Positions 56,096-64,000 of a stretch of DNA of 64,000 nt are shown one piece after another. Position 1 is the stretch's first letter, and the number at the start of each line of letters is the position of its first letter. The notes under the pieces are model-generated. The model was not told where the DNA came from. It searched no databases and was given only the letters and a program-made list of their open reading frames with translations. The stretch is taken from NCBI RefSeq assembly GCF_017876545.1, contig NZ_JAGIOD010000001.1, positions 2,604,001 to 2,668,000 on the forward strand. The letters are read 5' to 3'. This DNA is from Brachybacterium sacelli (GTDB taxonomy: Bacteria; Actinomycetota; Actinomycetes; Actinomycetales; Dermabacteraceae). A program made the position numbers and the translations under genes.

Positions 56096-56983
56096 ATGAA
56101 CACCTCCCCGCCCCGCTCCCCGTCCACGCCTGTCCCGAGCCCCTCCCACCTGCTCGAGATCGCCACCACCGCGGCGGGTGCCGCAGCCGACTACATCCGC
56201 TCCCTGGACCGCGACGACCTGGGTCGTGAGTACAAGACCTCCAGCCACGACATCGTCACCGAGCACGATCGCGCGAGCGAGGAGATCATCGTCGCCGAGC
56301 TGCGGCGCCTGCTGCCGACCTGCCGCATCGTCGGCGAGGAAGGCGGGGAGCGCCCCGCCGACGACCCGGCCGCGGGCTCCGACGGACCGGAGGTGAGCTT
56401 CTACGTCGACCCCATCGACGGCACCAGCAACTTCGCCGCGGGACTGCCCCTGTTCTGCATCTCGATCGGCGTGGCGGTCGACGACGAGCTGGTCGCCGGC
56501 GTCATCGACGCCCCGATCCTCGGCCAGGTGTTTTCCGCCGCCGACGGGCCCGCGATGCTGAACGGTGTCCCGCTCACCCCGCGCTCGACGAACGGTCCGG
56601 CCGACGCCCTGCTGCTGACCGGCTTCCCCGGACAGCGGGACGCCGTCGAGTTCCCCGAGCTCGCCGCCCGCGCCCACGTGGAGATCCACCAGGAGCACTC
56701 CGCGGTCCGTCACCTCGGGACGGCGGCCCTGGAACTCGCCTACGTCGCCGCCGGCTGGGCCGATGCGACCGCACTGGCCTCGATCAACGCCTGGGACATC
56801 GCCGCCGGCTTCCACCTCGTCCACCGCGCCGGAGGGTCGATCCGCACCTGGCCGGGGCGCGGGAGGAAGGATCTGCCCGCCTTCCTGCACCCCGCCTACG
56901 TCGCCTGCACGGGTCCCGAGCGACTCGAGCTGCTCGACCAGCTCCACGAGCAGGTCCAGGAGTTCCGCGACGCGGATCTGTGA
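56096..56983 (+). CDS. Inositol monophosphatase family protein
   Basis: A Mg-dependent sugar or nucleotide phosphatase, 295 residues. Metal ligands: Glu in CRIVGEEGGERP, D105 and D108 in YVDPIDGTSNFAAGLP, and the late Asp in INAWDIAAGFHLVHRAGG. The second motif contains S in place of the common V/T after DGT (DGTSNF). The substrate may be inositol-1-phosphate, histidinol-phosphate or another small phosphate; sequence alone does not decide. It is the last host gene before the tRNA-Ala and the mobile element. Confidence 0.9.
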   Translation: MNTSPPRSPSTPVPSPSHLLEIATTAAGAAADYIRSLDRDDLGREYKTSSHDIVTEHDRASEEIIVAELRRLLPTCRIVGEEGGERPADDPAAGSDGPEVSFYVDPIDGTSNFAAGLPLFCISIGVAVDDELVAGVIDAPILGQVFSAADGPAMLNGVPLTPRSTNGPADALLLTGFPGQRDAVEFPELAARAHVEIHQEHSAVRHLGTAALELAYVAAGWADATALASINAWDIAAGFHLVHRAGGSIRTWPGRGRKDLPAFLHPAYVACTGPERLELLDQLHEQVQEFRDADL

Positions 56984-57032
56984 TCCTCGTCAAGGCGGCC
57001 TCGTCGGTTCGTCACCCGGTGCGCACCGGTGC

Positions 57033-57038
57033 TAATCT
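57033..57038 (+). promoter_or_regulatory. -10 box (TAATCT) of the tRNA-Ala gene
   Basis: TAATCT fits TANNNT and lies 21 bases before the tRNA 5' end, leaving a short 5' leader for RNase P. The stop codon of the recombinase frame on the other strand overlaps it. Confidence 0.6.
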
Positions 57039-57059
57039 GTCGAGGTCGCCACGCGACAT

Positions 57060-57132
57060 GGGGCTATGGCGCAGTTGGTAGCGCGTCTCGTTCGCAATGA
57101 GAAGGTCGGGGGTTCGAATCCCCCTAGCTCCA
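57060..57132 (+). tRNA. tRNA-Ala, anticodon CGC
   Basis: A full cloverleaf can be drawn. The acceptor stem is GGGGCTA/TAGCTCC with G3:U70, the alanine identity pair. The D-arm is GCGC...GCGC. The anticodon stem TCTCG/TGAGA has loop TTCGCAA, giving anticodon CGC (57093-57095). The T-arm is GGGGG-TTCGAAT-CCCCC. The discriminator is A and CCA is not encoded. It reads GCG alanine codons. It is the attachment locus of the adjacent element. Confidence 0.96.
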
Positions 57133-58820
57133 CCCGACGCACAAGGCTCGAACCCTTGCCAACAGAATCGTTGGTGGTGGTTCGGGCCTTGTCTGCGTGT
57201 TCGGCCCAGGTGAGGGCGTTGGCGTTGATTTCGGGGTCCAGCAGCATCTCGAAGGGCCGGTTGTTCTCGACGCGGAGTTCGTCGTCTTCGTCGATGTAGA
57301 CCTTGGTGAAGAACGCCTGGTTGCATAGGCGCCGGTTGGCGTCGTCGCACCGGTTGTAGATGTCGGCACAGTTGGCCAGCAGGTTCAGCGCGTCGTCGAG
57401 GTGGGCTCGGGCGTCGGCGTACTCGCCGTGGTGGGCGTCGATGCGCCGGTTGACTTGGTCGAGTTCACCCAGGATGCGGTCCTGCTCTCTCTTCAGGAGG
57501 GCGAGCGGAATCGCGTCGGCGTAGTGGGCTTGCAGGAGCCGTTCCTGCTCGTGTTGGAGCCGGTCGCGGTTGGCGGTGAGTTGGGCCAGTTCCTCGACTT
57601 CGGCGGACATGAGTTGGTCGAACTCGTGGTGCAGCATCCCGGCGAGTCCTTCGTGCTGAGCTGGGGTGATCTGGATGCGCTGGTAGTAGTCCTCGATCAG
57701 CTTTTCGACATCGGCGATGAGGATGGCACTGCGGTCGCAGGTGGTGCGTCGGGAGTGTCGGCCGGAGCAGACGAAGTAGCAGTACACGTTGCCGTGCCGG
57801 TTCTTCGCGTTGGACACGATCAGCCGGGAGCCGCACTGTCCGCAGTGGATGGTGCCTTTGAGGTAGTGGTCGTGAATCTGGGTCGCCTCGACCGCGGACT
57901 TGTGCGCGGTGAGCACGGATTGGACCTGGTACCAGACTTCGGCGGGCACGAGTGGCTGATGGGCTCCCCTGTAGGTGACGCCCCGGTAGGTCACGTCGCC
58001 TTTGTAGTAGGGGTTGGTGAGCATCCGGTGCACTGAGGACACCGCCAGCGGCTTGGACGGGCGCTTCGGGGTGGGCAGGCTCATCAGACCGCGCGAGGTG
58101 AGTTCGTCGTGGAGCTGGCTGACGGTCCAGTTCCCCGAGGCGTAGGTCTTGAACGCCCACTCGACCAGGGGCGCTCGCTCTGGGTCGAGTTCGACCGTGC
58201 GGTCCTCGCGGCCGAGTTCGTCGCGGGTGCGGACGTTGAGGTAGCCGATGGGCGCCTTGCCGAGTGTTCCACCGCCTGCTGCTTTTCTGCGTCATGCCTT
58301 TGGTGACTTCGGTGGCGAGGTTGCGGGAGTAGAACTCGGCGATGGTGGACATGATGCCGTGCAGCAGCATCCCCGAGGGGGTCTCGTCGATGTTCTCAGT
58401 CGCTGAGACGAGTAGGACTCCGGCTTGCTGGAGAGCGAGGTGGATGGTCACGTCGTCGGCGCGGTTACGAGCGAGCCGATCGACCTTGTGGACGATGCAA
58501 TAGGCGACCTTGTGCTGCTTGACGTAGCGGATCATCCGCATCAGCTCGGGCCGATCGGCCTTACGGGCGGACTCACCGGCGTCGATGAACTCCTCCACGA
58601 TGGCCGCACCGAGCTGTTCGGCCTTGCGCCGGTTAGCTTCGCGCTGAGCCGGAATGGAGAAGCCCTCGTCGCGGCCGCCCTTCTCCGCTTGTTCCTTGGT
58701 GGACACGCGCAGATACGACACTGCTACGGCGGCACCGTCGGGCGGGTCGATGAGGCTCTGTACCGGGTCGTTGCGGACGGGGCCGCTGTTGGTGGACGCG
58801 ATGGTCATCGGGTCCTTCTC

Positions 58821-59021
58821 TCACTCGGATCGGCCCTCGCGCCCGTGAGCCGGTGAAGGCTCGGACGGTGGTGTTGATCGTGAGAGCAGCCCGAAGGCTG
58901 TAGGACGAGACCCGAGGAGGTCACGGTGCGTGTTGCCCGCCAGTCGGCGGGGTTTAGGACCACAACACCTCATGCGGTGCGCGAGGCTTGCTTCATTCAT
59001 TCTACCGTCTCGGTCCGTCAC
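58821..59021 (-). CDS. Possible small protein of the element, 66 residues
   Basis: Starts with GTG in a GTGA overlap with the stop of the preceding small gene and ends 12 bases before the recombinase ATG. It contains a CC pair and is Arg/Ser/Pro-rich (RRLAGNTHRDLLGSRPTAFG). There is no recognisable domain and the composition looks close to random. Coupled start is the only support. Confidence 0.25.
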   Translation of the reverse strand: MTDRDGRMNEASLAHRMRCCGPKPRRLAGNTHRDLLGSRPTAFGLLSRSTPPSEPSPAHGREGRSE

Positions 59022-59248
59022 TGCTCGGTAGCCGCAGCCGACGAGGCGCCGCCGGTGGCGGGGCGGTAGGTGTCGGGTGGTTCGGCTGCCCGGTGTTCGG
59101 CGCGGGTGCGGCCGGTCTCCTGCAAGGTCAGCCGGATCAGTACCTCGGCGAGTTTGTGGAGGTCTGGCCGGTCACGATGGACCGCGCGGACGGAGAACGA
59201 CCGGTCCTCGTAGCGACGGCGATTCGTCTTCTTCGCATAGGAGCCCAT
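59018..59248 (-). CDS. Small conserved-looking protein of the element, 76 residues
   Basis: Basic N-terminus (MGSYAKKTNRRRYEDRSFSVRAV), then a predicted helix (PDLHKLAEVLIRLTLQETGR) and a Thr/Ala/Pro-rich tail. Its ATG overlaps the previous stop by 1 base (TGATG), so it belongs to the same transcript as the DUF4913-like gene. Similar short genes accompany conjugation modules in actinobacteria; I cannot give it a function. Confidence 0.6.
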   Translation of the reverse strand: MGSYAKKTNRRRYEDRSFSVRAVHRDRPDLHKLAEVLIRLTLQETGRTRAEHRAAEPPDTYRPATGGASSAAATEQ

Positions 59249-59883
59249 CAGTCCCGCACCTCCCCGGTCTCGGGATCGACGTCAGGGTCGATGTGGGTGT
59301 AGAACTCGTCCTCGGCCTGCTGGCGGCGCCGCACGTCGGCTTGGACCCAGTCCACGAACTCCTCGTCGCGGTCCGCGACGACGATGTCCTCCACCGGCGG
59401 TGCGGGGTCCTCGCCGGGCCAGACTGTCTGCCGGGTGGGCCGGTCCCGGTCCAGGCGAGTGCCGGAGGCGGCCACCCAGTCCCGGAGCCGGTTGCGGGTC
59501 TCGGCGAAGTCGCGATGCCACCCGCTCGGGGCGGAACCGTTCTGCTCGGCGTCGTAGGCACACAGCCAATGCAGATGCAGAGCGGACAGCTCCCACACCA
59601 GCTCGGGGTGGTGATGCCAGAACGGTGGGATCACGCTGGCGGGCAGCCCGTAGGTGTGCCGCAGCCAATCCACCCACTGGTTCAGCGCCAGCCATTCCTG
59701 TTCCAGGTCGTGCGCGGTCAGCAGATTCCAGTTCACCGGGTGCGGCGGCTCGGCCACGTCCGCAGCACTGATCCGCGCCGGATCGTCGAAGACATCCGGT
59801 TCGTCCAGGACGGATTCGTCCGTCCCGGCGCCGGGGTTGATGTCGGGGGTGTCGTCAGTCATCGTCGCCGCCCCCGGGTTCAC
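59248..59883 (-). CDS. DUF4913-like protein of the element
   Basis: About 211 residues. An acidic, disordered N-terminus (DDTPDINPGAGTDESVLDEPD) precedes a Trp-rich core, LNQWVDWLRHTYGL, FWHHHPELVWELSALHLHWL and GWHRDFAETRNRLRDWV. This is the pattern I associate with DUF4913 proteins coded beside conjugation genes in actinobacteria. The GTG start overlaps the ssb stop (GTGA); an ATG 7 codons further in (59862) is an alternative. Function unknown. Confidence 0.65.
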   Translation of the reverse strand: MNPGAATMTDDTPDINPGAGTDESVLDEPDVFDDPARISAADVAEPPHPVNWNLLTAHDLEQEWLALNQWVDWLRHTYGLPASVIPPFWHHHPELVWELSALHLHWLCAYDAEQNGSAPSGWHRDFAETRNRLRDWVAASGTRLDRDRPTRQTVWPGEDPAPPVEDIVVADRDEEFVDWVQADVRRRQQAEDEFYTHIDPDVDPETGEVRD

Positions 59884-60326
59884 AGGCTCAGCGACGACGA
59901 CTGGCCCGCCGGTGCCGGGCGGTGTGGTGTCTCGAACGCGGCCGCCTCCCGCTCCACCGCGGCCCGACGCGGCGTGCGGTCCACGTCGTAGCGGGTGCGG
60001 GCGGCATCGTGGCCGATCTTCTTGGCCACGAACTCCTCACCCTCGACGTTCTGCCCGTTACGTTCGTAGCTGACGGGGCGGGTGTAGCCCTCGGCGATGA
60101 AGTTGTCGCCCTTGGCGAGCCTCGCGTTGGCGTGTTCGGCCGAACGGCCGAACATCACCATGTGGTGATAGGTCGTCTCGATCTGGGTGAACGTCCCGTC
60201 GTCTTCGCGGCGGAAGTGCTCCTTTCCTATCCGCGCGTAGAACCGGGCATCGCCCTTGGACGTCTCGCGCAACTGCGGGTCCGAAGCGATGAAGCCCGAC
60301 AACGACTCCTGCGTCTGAATAGCCAT
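59880..60326 (-). CDS. ssb: Single-stranded DNA-binding protein of the element
   Basis: An SSB/OB-fold protein of 148 residues that would protect single-stranded DNA during conjugal transfer. Segments: [66 protein letters not shown]. The C-terminus is AGQSSSLSL and lacks the acidic DDDIPF-type tip used by housekeeping SSBs to recruit partners, so it is a divergent accessory copy. AGGAAGG precedes the ATG. About 100 bases without other genes separate it from the coupling-protein gene. Confidence 0.87.
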   Translation of the reverse strand: MAIQTQESLSGFIASDPQLRETSKGDARFYARIGKEHFRREDDGTFTQIETTYHHMVMFGRSAEHANARLAKGDNFIAEGYTRPVSYERNGQNVEGEEFVAKKIGHDAARTRYDVDRTPRRAAVEREAAAFETPHRPAPAGQSSSLSL

Positions 60327-60429
60327 GACAAAGCCTTCCTGACTTCTCGGTGGCGACCATCCGTTCGGGCCGCTGTGTCAGGCAGGTGCACGCGCGCGCC
60401 CGTGGACGCGGCATGTCAGGACACGGCTG

Positions 60430-62214
60430 TCAGGAGTCGGTGGGGCGGCGTAGCAACGCTTCGATCACGGCCCGGTCCTCGCGGAGCTGATCGGCGTCGG
60501 GACGTGATGGCCAGGCGCGCAGGTCAGTCACGATCGGTGGCGCGGAGCGCAGGAGGGTGACGCCGGTGCCGAATGGCAGGGTTCTGATCCGATCGGGCGG
60601 CAGGATCGACACGCGACGGACGGAGCGTTGGTTGGAGCGGGTGCCGTGGTCGCCGAGGGTGACGGAGTCGGTGTATTCGTCGCGTTCGCCGATCAGCGTG
60701 GAGAGGTCTTGGAGGTCTCGGGAGTTGGAGGTGCCGCCGAGGATGATCTTGACGATGGAGGCGTCCCAGATCGCTCCTGCGGCGTTGTCATTCCACTTGT
60801 CGCGGGCTTGGGCGAGGGACTGGAGGACGGGCAGGGTGGTGATGCCGGTGCCGCCACCTTCAGCCATGAGTGTCGGCAACGACGGCAAGGGTGCGAGGTT
60901 GCCGATCTCGTCCAGTGCGAGCAGCAGTGGCGGGTCGAGCCTTGCGCCCGGTGAGCGGGCGGCGATCTTTCGTGCGGTCTCGATGAGGTCTTCGACGAAC
61001 GCCGCCACCAGTGCGGCCGAAGCTCCGGCGCCGGCTCCTGTCGCGAGGAGGTAGAGGGTTCCGCGTTCTTGGATGAAGCGTTCGGGGTCGAAGTCTTCGC
61101 CTGGTCGTGGTGTGACGGCATCGAGAACCCGGGGGTCGGCCAGTGCTCCGAGGGCGAGGGCGACACCCTGCCAGATGGAATCTCTCGTCTTGGGGTCGGA
61201 GTCGATCATCGCCCCGAGCGAGTCCGCCCACCCAGTCGCGGCGCCCGGCGAGTTGGTGAGGATGGCGACGGCCTCGGCGGCCGCCGTGGGGTCGAGGGTC
61301 CACCGGAACAGCTCAGCCGGTGGCCGGTGGTCCAGGGCGGCGGCGTGTAGGAGGGCTTGGAGGGCGGTCCTTGTTTTGCCTTCCCAGAAGCCGCCGGACT
61401 CCACACCACCCGCGGACAGTCCGGTGGCTGCGGCGAGGCCGGTGGCGCGGATCATCGCCGTCAACGGGTTCTCGCACCCGCGGACCGGGGACCAGCGCAG
61501 TCCGGCGGGGATGCCTGCGGCGAGGTGCTGGGGGTCGAAGACCGCCACCGGCCCGATGCGCTGCCGGGCGCGCAGGGTGGCGGTGAGGTTGTCCGGGCGG
61601 GTGCTGGTGGTGACGACGGCGCCGGGTGCATCGAGGATCGCCGGGATCACGATGTGCAGGCCCTTGCCGGAGCGGGGTGGGCCGATGAGCAGGATAGAGT
61701 CCTCCACGCTCGCCCACACCTCACGGCCCTTGGAGGTGCCGATCCGGTAGCCGACATCCCTCGGCTCGGGGTCGTTCAGGGAGGGGCGCAGCGTCCCGGC
61801 CCGGCGCAGCAGCGCTTTCGGCGAGGCGGTCTGTGCCACGTCATGGTTGGTGGCGGTTCCGACGAGCCGGCGCGGGTCGGTCTCGACCTTCCGGGAGTGA
61901 CGGCGCAGCCGCACCCATACCGATACCCCGGCGGCGACGAGGCCGGCGAGCATCACCGCGGCGGTGATCCAGTACGCGACGGAGTTCAGCTCGTCGCTGT
62001 CGAGGGTGGCCGCGGGGTTGCCGGGGTTGAACAGCACACCGAGCCCCGATGCTGGTCCCGCTTCGGGTTGGGGTGCGCCGGTGAGGAACGCCGACACACT
62101 GCCTGCGGCGCGGAGGATGAGCGCGACCCCGAACATCCCGACCAGCCCGATGAGGGCGGCGTTGGTCAGCTCATCGCCCATGCTCCCGCTCTGCCGCTGC
62201 TGCGGCGCGCTCAC
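60430..62214 (-). CDS. VirD4/TraD-type conjugative coupling protein
   Basis: The ATPase that hands the DNA-relaxase complex to the transfer channel at the membrane. 594 residues. Two N-terminal membrane helices (about 19-39 and 82-102) are followed by the RecA-like core with Walker A GPPRSGKG (178-185). Walker B is in PPLLLALDEIGNLAPLPSL. A TraM-recognition-type segment GTGITTLPVLQSLAQARDKW follows. The C-terminal words SILPPDRIRTLPFGTGVTLL are typical of the actinobacterial group. The GTG start overlaps the preceding gene by GTGA. No relaxase gene is in the window. Confidence 0.9.
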   Translation of the reverse strand: MSAPQQRQSGSMGDELTNAALIGLVGMFGVALILRAAGSVSAFLTGAPQPEAGPASGLGVLFNPGNPAATLDSDELNSVAYWITAAVMLAGLVAAGVSVWVRLRRHSRKVETDPRRLVGTATNHDVAQTASPKALLRRAGTLRPSLNDPEPRDVGYRIGTSKGREVWASVEDSILLIGPPRSGKGLHIVIPAILDAPGAVVTTSTRPDNLTATLRARQRIGPVAVFDPQHLAAGIPAGLRWSPVRGCENPLTAMIRATGLAAATGLSAGGVESGGFWEGKTRTALQALLHAAALDHRPPAELFRWTLDPTAAAEAVAILTNSPGAATGWADSLGAMIDSDPKTRDSIWQGVALALGALADPRVLDAVTPRPGEDFDPERFIQERGTLYLLATGAGAGASAALVAAFVEDLIETARKIAARSPGARLDPPLLLALDEIGNLAPLPSLPTLMAEGGGTGITTLPVLQSLAQARDKWNDNAAGAIWDASIVKIILGGTSNSRDLQDLSTLIGERDEYTDSVTLGDHGTRSNQRSVRRVSILPPDRIRTLPFGTGVTLLRSAPPIVTDLRAWPSRPDADQLREDRAVIEALLRRPTDS

Positions 62215-62771
62215 GGCAACCGCCGAACATGGACGGCGCCAGAGACCCGGCCGAACAACACGACCTCGCCCGTACCGTCACGCACCAGGGAGCCGAGCTG
62301 ATCCTTGTCGAGGAGAGATCGCGCAGAGCCGGTGCTGGTGGCATCGGTGTGGGAGACGATGGCCGCGACGGCCACGTCCTCACCGGGCACGAACCCGTCC
62401 GCGGTAACCTCGACCAGCTCTGGTCCCTGCGCGCCCTTGCTCTTGCCGCGCTGTTGTTCGGGGTCGATCTCGGGCGGCGGAGGTGTGGTGCGGCGGCGGG
62501 CGCGGATGATGTCGGTGAACACGCTCCCGTCGCTCTCGCGCACCTCAATCCTGACGGCGATCGTGCGGTCGGCGGTGATGGCATCCAGCAGGGCACCGAA
62601 GGTGCTCCGCGTCCATATGCCGCCTTCCTGCGGCGGCCGATATGGGGCACCGTCGACGGTGACGTCCAGCGCGCCCGCCTCGGTCACGCTGATGATCACG
62701 TGTGTCAGCACGACCGGGGCCTGCTCCGGCTCTGGCCAGGGCGCACGACGTGGCAATTTGCGGTTCATCAC
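62211..62771 (-). CDS. Unknown protein of the conjugation module
   Basis: About 186 residues with no signal peptide or membrane helix. The first half looks like a beta-rich domain (VVLTHVIISVTEAGALDVTV, SVFTDIIRARRRTTP). A charged linker (EIDPEQQRGKSKGAQG) and a second small domain follow (EVTADGFVPGEDVAVAAIV, GEVVLFGRVSGAVHVRRLP). It overlaps both neighbours by 4 bases, GTGA at its start (62771) and at its stop, so it is made together with the VirB4- and VirD4-type ATPases and may contact them. ATG at 62768 is an alternative start. I do not recognise the family. Confidence 0.7.
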   Translation of the reverse strand: MMNRKLPRRAPWPEPEQAPVVLTHVIISVTEAGALDVTVDGAPYRPPQEGGIWTRSTFGALLDAITADRTIAVRIEVRESDGSVFTDIIRARRRTTPPPPEIDPEQQRGKSKGAQGPELVEVTADGFVPGEDVAVAAIVSHTDATSTGSARSLLDKDQLGSLVRDGTGEVVLFGRVSGAVHVRRLP

Positions 62772-64000
62772 GTCACTCCCGACGTAAGCCGCGAGCTGGT
62801 GTCGAACAGCTCCAGCTCAGCGGGATGCAGCTGGTGCTGGGTCACGAAGGCCCTGTCCTTGATCCGCCACAGGCCCTGCCCGACGCCAAGGGTTGGGAGA
62901 AGCTTCTGCTCGGTACCGGTGAGGCCCAGCGCGTGGGCGGTGGGTCCGAGCTGATCGGATTCTTGGCGGTAGACGATGCGGGTCTCGGCGTTGGCCAACA
63001 GCGAGTTGGCCAGGGAGCGCATCGCGGAGCCGGCGTCGCCGACGTTGTCGAGGTCGCTCAGCTTGTGGAAGATGAGCATGTTCGCTATCCCGTAATGCCT
63101 GGCCAGCCGCCAGTGCGCATCCATGCGCCGCAGCAGGGCGGGGTGGGACATGAGGCGCCAGGCTTCGTCGTAGATCACCCACCGCTGCCCACCGGCAGGG
63201 TCCAGCAGTGCGGACTCCATCCACGCGCTGGAGCACGTCATCAGCACGCTGATGAGCATGGAGTTCTCGGTCACGCGTGACAGGTCGAGGGAGATCATCG
63301 GCAACGACGGGTCGAACGCCACCGTGGACGGTCCGTCGAAGAGCCCTTGGAGGTCGCCGGCCACGAGTCTGCGCAGTGCATGTCCAACGAGCCGGCCGTC
63401 CTCGGCCAACCTGCCATCGTCGGCGTCCTCGTTGGGGGTGAGGATGTGGTCGACGACCATCGGCAGGATCGGAACATCGTTCTCCCGGACTGTTTCGGTC
63501 AGGGCGAGGTCGATCGCGGTGTGCTCCAATGGCGTCAACCCCCGCGCCAGCACGGTCTCGGCCAGTGCCCCGATGAGGTCACGGCGACGGGAGGCGACCG
63601 TGGTCGCCCACTGCTCATCGGAGAACCCGGAGGGCCGAAGCCCCTCATCAAGGGGATTCAGTCTCGTGTTGAGGCCGTGGCCCAGGATGATCGCCCGTCC
63701 GCCGACCGCTTCGGCCACAGCGGTGTGCTCTCCCTTGGGATCACCGGGCACATACACGCGCCGCCCGAACGGCAGGCTGCGGGTGTAGAGGGACTTCGCC
63801 AGGGACGATTTGCCGGAGCCCACGATCCCGGCGAGCACGACATTGGGAGCGGTGATGATCCCGCGGGCATAGAGCACCCACGGGTCGTAAACAAAGCTGC
63901 CGCCGGAGTAGAGGTCTTGGCCGACGAACACCCCGTCGGCGCCGAGACCGCCTTCGGCGACGAACGGATACGCCCCAGCCAACGTCGCCGACGTGTCCTG
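62768..64000 (-). CDS. VirB4/TraC-type conjugation ATPase, 5' end outside the window
   Basis: The C-terminal ~410 residues of a type IV secretion ATPase. The frame is open at the window edge (…DTSATLAGAYPFVAEGG). Walker A is in LAGIVGSGKSSLAKSL, followed by VYVPGDPKGEHTAVAEAVGG, the Walker B region WVIYDEAWRLMSHPALLRRM and the C-terminal helicase-like words ANMLIFHKLSDLDNVGDAG and NAETRIVYRQE. This is the SCO6880-like actinobacterial group in my recollection. An internal TTG at 63982 could be mistaken for a start but lies inside conserved sequence. The stop overlaps the next gene. Confidence 0.88.
   Translation of the reverse strand, partial: QDTSATLAGAYPFVAEGGLGADGVFVGQDLYSGGSFVYDPWVLYARGIITAPNVVLAGIVGSGKSSLAKSLYTRSLPFGRRVYVPGDPKGEHTAVAEAVGGRAIILGHGLNTRLNPLDEGLRPSGFSDEQWATTVASRRRDLIGALAETVLARGLTPLEHTAIDLALTETVRENDVPILPMVVDHILTPNEDADDGRLAEDGRLVGHALRRLVAGDLQGLFDGPSTVAFDPSLPMISLDLSRVTENSMLISVLMTCSSAWMESALLDPAGGQRWVIYDEAWRLMSHPALLRRMDAHWRLARHYGIANMLIFHKLSDLDNVGDAGSAMRSLANSLLANAETRIVYRQESDQLGPTAHALGLTGTEQKLLPTLGVGQGLWRIKDRAFVTQHQLHPAELELFDTSSRLTSGVT

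Larger units (their letters stand above)
57032..58808 (-). pseudogene. Large serine recombinase (integrase), frameshifted, running antisense through tRNA-Ala
   Basis: The N-terminal resolvase domain is intact: VSYLRVSTKEQ with the nucleophile Ser-36, VHKVDRLARNRADDV and IAEFYSRNLATEVTKGM. The frame then breaks at a run of four A (minus strand; TTTT at 58283-58286). Dropping one A restores KGMTQKAAGGGTLGKAPIGY and the rest: the recombinase domain, a zinc ribbon (CGQCGSRLIVSNAKN...CSGRHSRRTTC) and a coiled-coil C-terminus. The last ~35 residues (GGFEPPTFSLRTRRATNCAI...) are the antisense of the tRNA gene, so the C-terminus is encoded by the host attachment site. GAAGGA precedes the ATG. It may be a true pseudogene, a sequencing error in the homopolymer, or a recoded gene. 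Confidence 0.85.
57133..64000. mobile_element. Left end of an integrative and conjugative element at tRNA-Ala
   Basis: All genes from the tRNA 3' end to the window edge run on the minus strand and are element-type: serine recombinase, two small unknown genes, DUF4913-like, SSB, VirD4/TraD-type coupling protein, an unknown and a VirB4-type ATPase. Codon use looks less extreme in GC than the host genes, though I did not compute it. The other end (second attachment site) lies beyond the window, so the element's length and the exact junction are unknown. The first coordinate is approximate. Confidence 0.8.

Noticed and set aside
58270..58300. Programmed ribosomal frameshifting in the recombinase
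   Set aside because: The needed shift is +1 (or -2) at AAA-A, without a visible stop-codon pause site or pseudoknot. An indel or sequencing error is simpler.
63900..64000. TTG at 63982 as the start of the VirB4-type gene
   Set aside because: The frame continues upstream to the window edge with family-like residues, so the gene is simply truncated by the window.

Overview
The window is a chromosomal segment of a very GC-rich, Gram-positive actinobacterium. Gene content and order (leaderless genes, Lsr2 beside lysS, ClpC, FmdB/5-FCL/RimJ/SepX synteny, the ftsH-folEPBK block) fit Micrococcales. The style of the proteins suggests a Dermabacteraceae/Brachybacterium-like organism; the genus is an inference and was not tested.

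Region 1 (about 1-24.5 kb) is mostly housekeeping. It holds the 3' part of a LacI-type regulator, a Holin-X-like membrane protein, cysS-rlmB, a DUF4032/YczE pair on the minus strand, a stand-alone sugar-ABC ATPase (UgpC/MsiK type), peptide deformylase and ppa. The dacB-tilS-hpt-ftsH-folE-folP-folBK-DUF3180 run follows. A tightly overlapping operon of two PH-domain proteins, a DUF2520 dehydrogenase-like protein and panC comes next, then lysS, a 55-residue membrane protein and lsr2.

Region 2 (24.5-31 kb, minus strand) is respiratory carbon metabolism: lutABC for L-lactate oxidation, overlapped by an aldose-1-epimerase-like gene, and a malate:quinone oxidoreductase. A YesL/DUF624 membrane protein precedes them.

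Region 3 (31-43.9 kb) is an L-fucose locus. It has two GH29 alpha-L-fucosidases without signal peptides, an LplB/LplC-type ABC importer with two paralogous Tat-type lipoprotein binding proteins and no ATPase, and a plus-strand operon. That operon encodes an L-fuconate dehydratase, a fucosidase, an L-fucose dehydrogenase-type aldo/keto reductase and an L-fuconolactonase-type amidohydrolase. A convergent FadR-type GntR regulator follows. Together they predict uptake of fucosylated oligosaccharides, hydrolysis in the cytoplasm, and oxidation of free fucose by the non-phosphorylating route to 2-keto-3-deoxy-L-fuconate. The energising ATPase is probably the UgpC/MsiK protein at 6.4-7.5 kb. The 625-base divergent control region contains five copies of ATCCGA, some inside palindromes, and the same palindrome core recurs upstream of the first fucosidase.

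Region 4 (44-57 kb) holds clpC, a DedA protein, an N-acetylglutamate-synthase-type acetyltransferase, mutY, mscL, a SAF-domain protein, fmdB, 5-FCL, rimJ and a SepX/GlpR-like divisome membrane protein. A PLP amino-acid deaminase/aldolase with an FAD sugar-lactone oxidase and an inositol-phosphatase family gene complete it.

Region 5 (57.06-64 kb) is the left end of an integrative and conjugative element at a tRNA-Ala(CGC) gene. It contains a frameshifted large serine recombinase whose reading frame runs antisense through the tRNA, small accessory genes, an SSB, a VirD4/TraD-type coupling protein and a VirB4-type ATPase that runs off the window.

Many genes have a T/G-A-N-N-N-T box 6-7 bases before the start codon, the pattern of leaderless transcripts. 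No CRISPR array, riboswitch or insertion sequence was seen.
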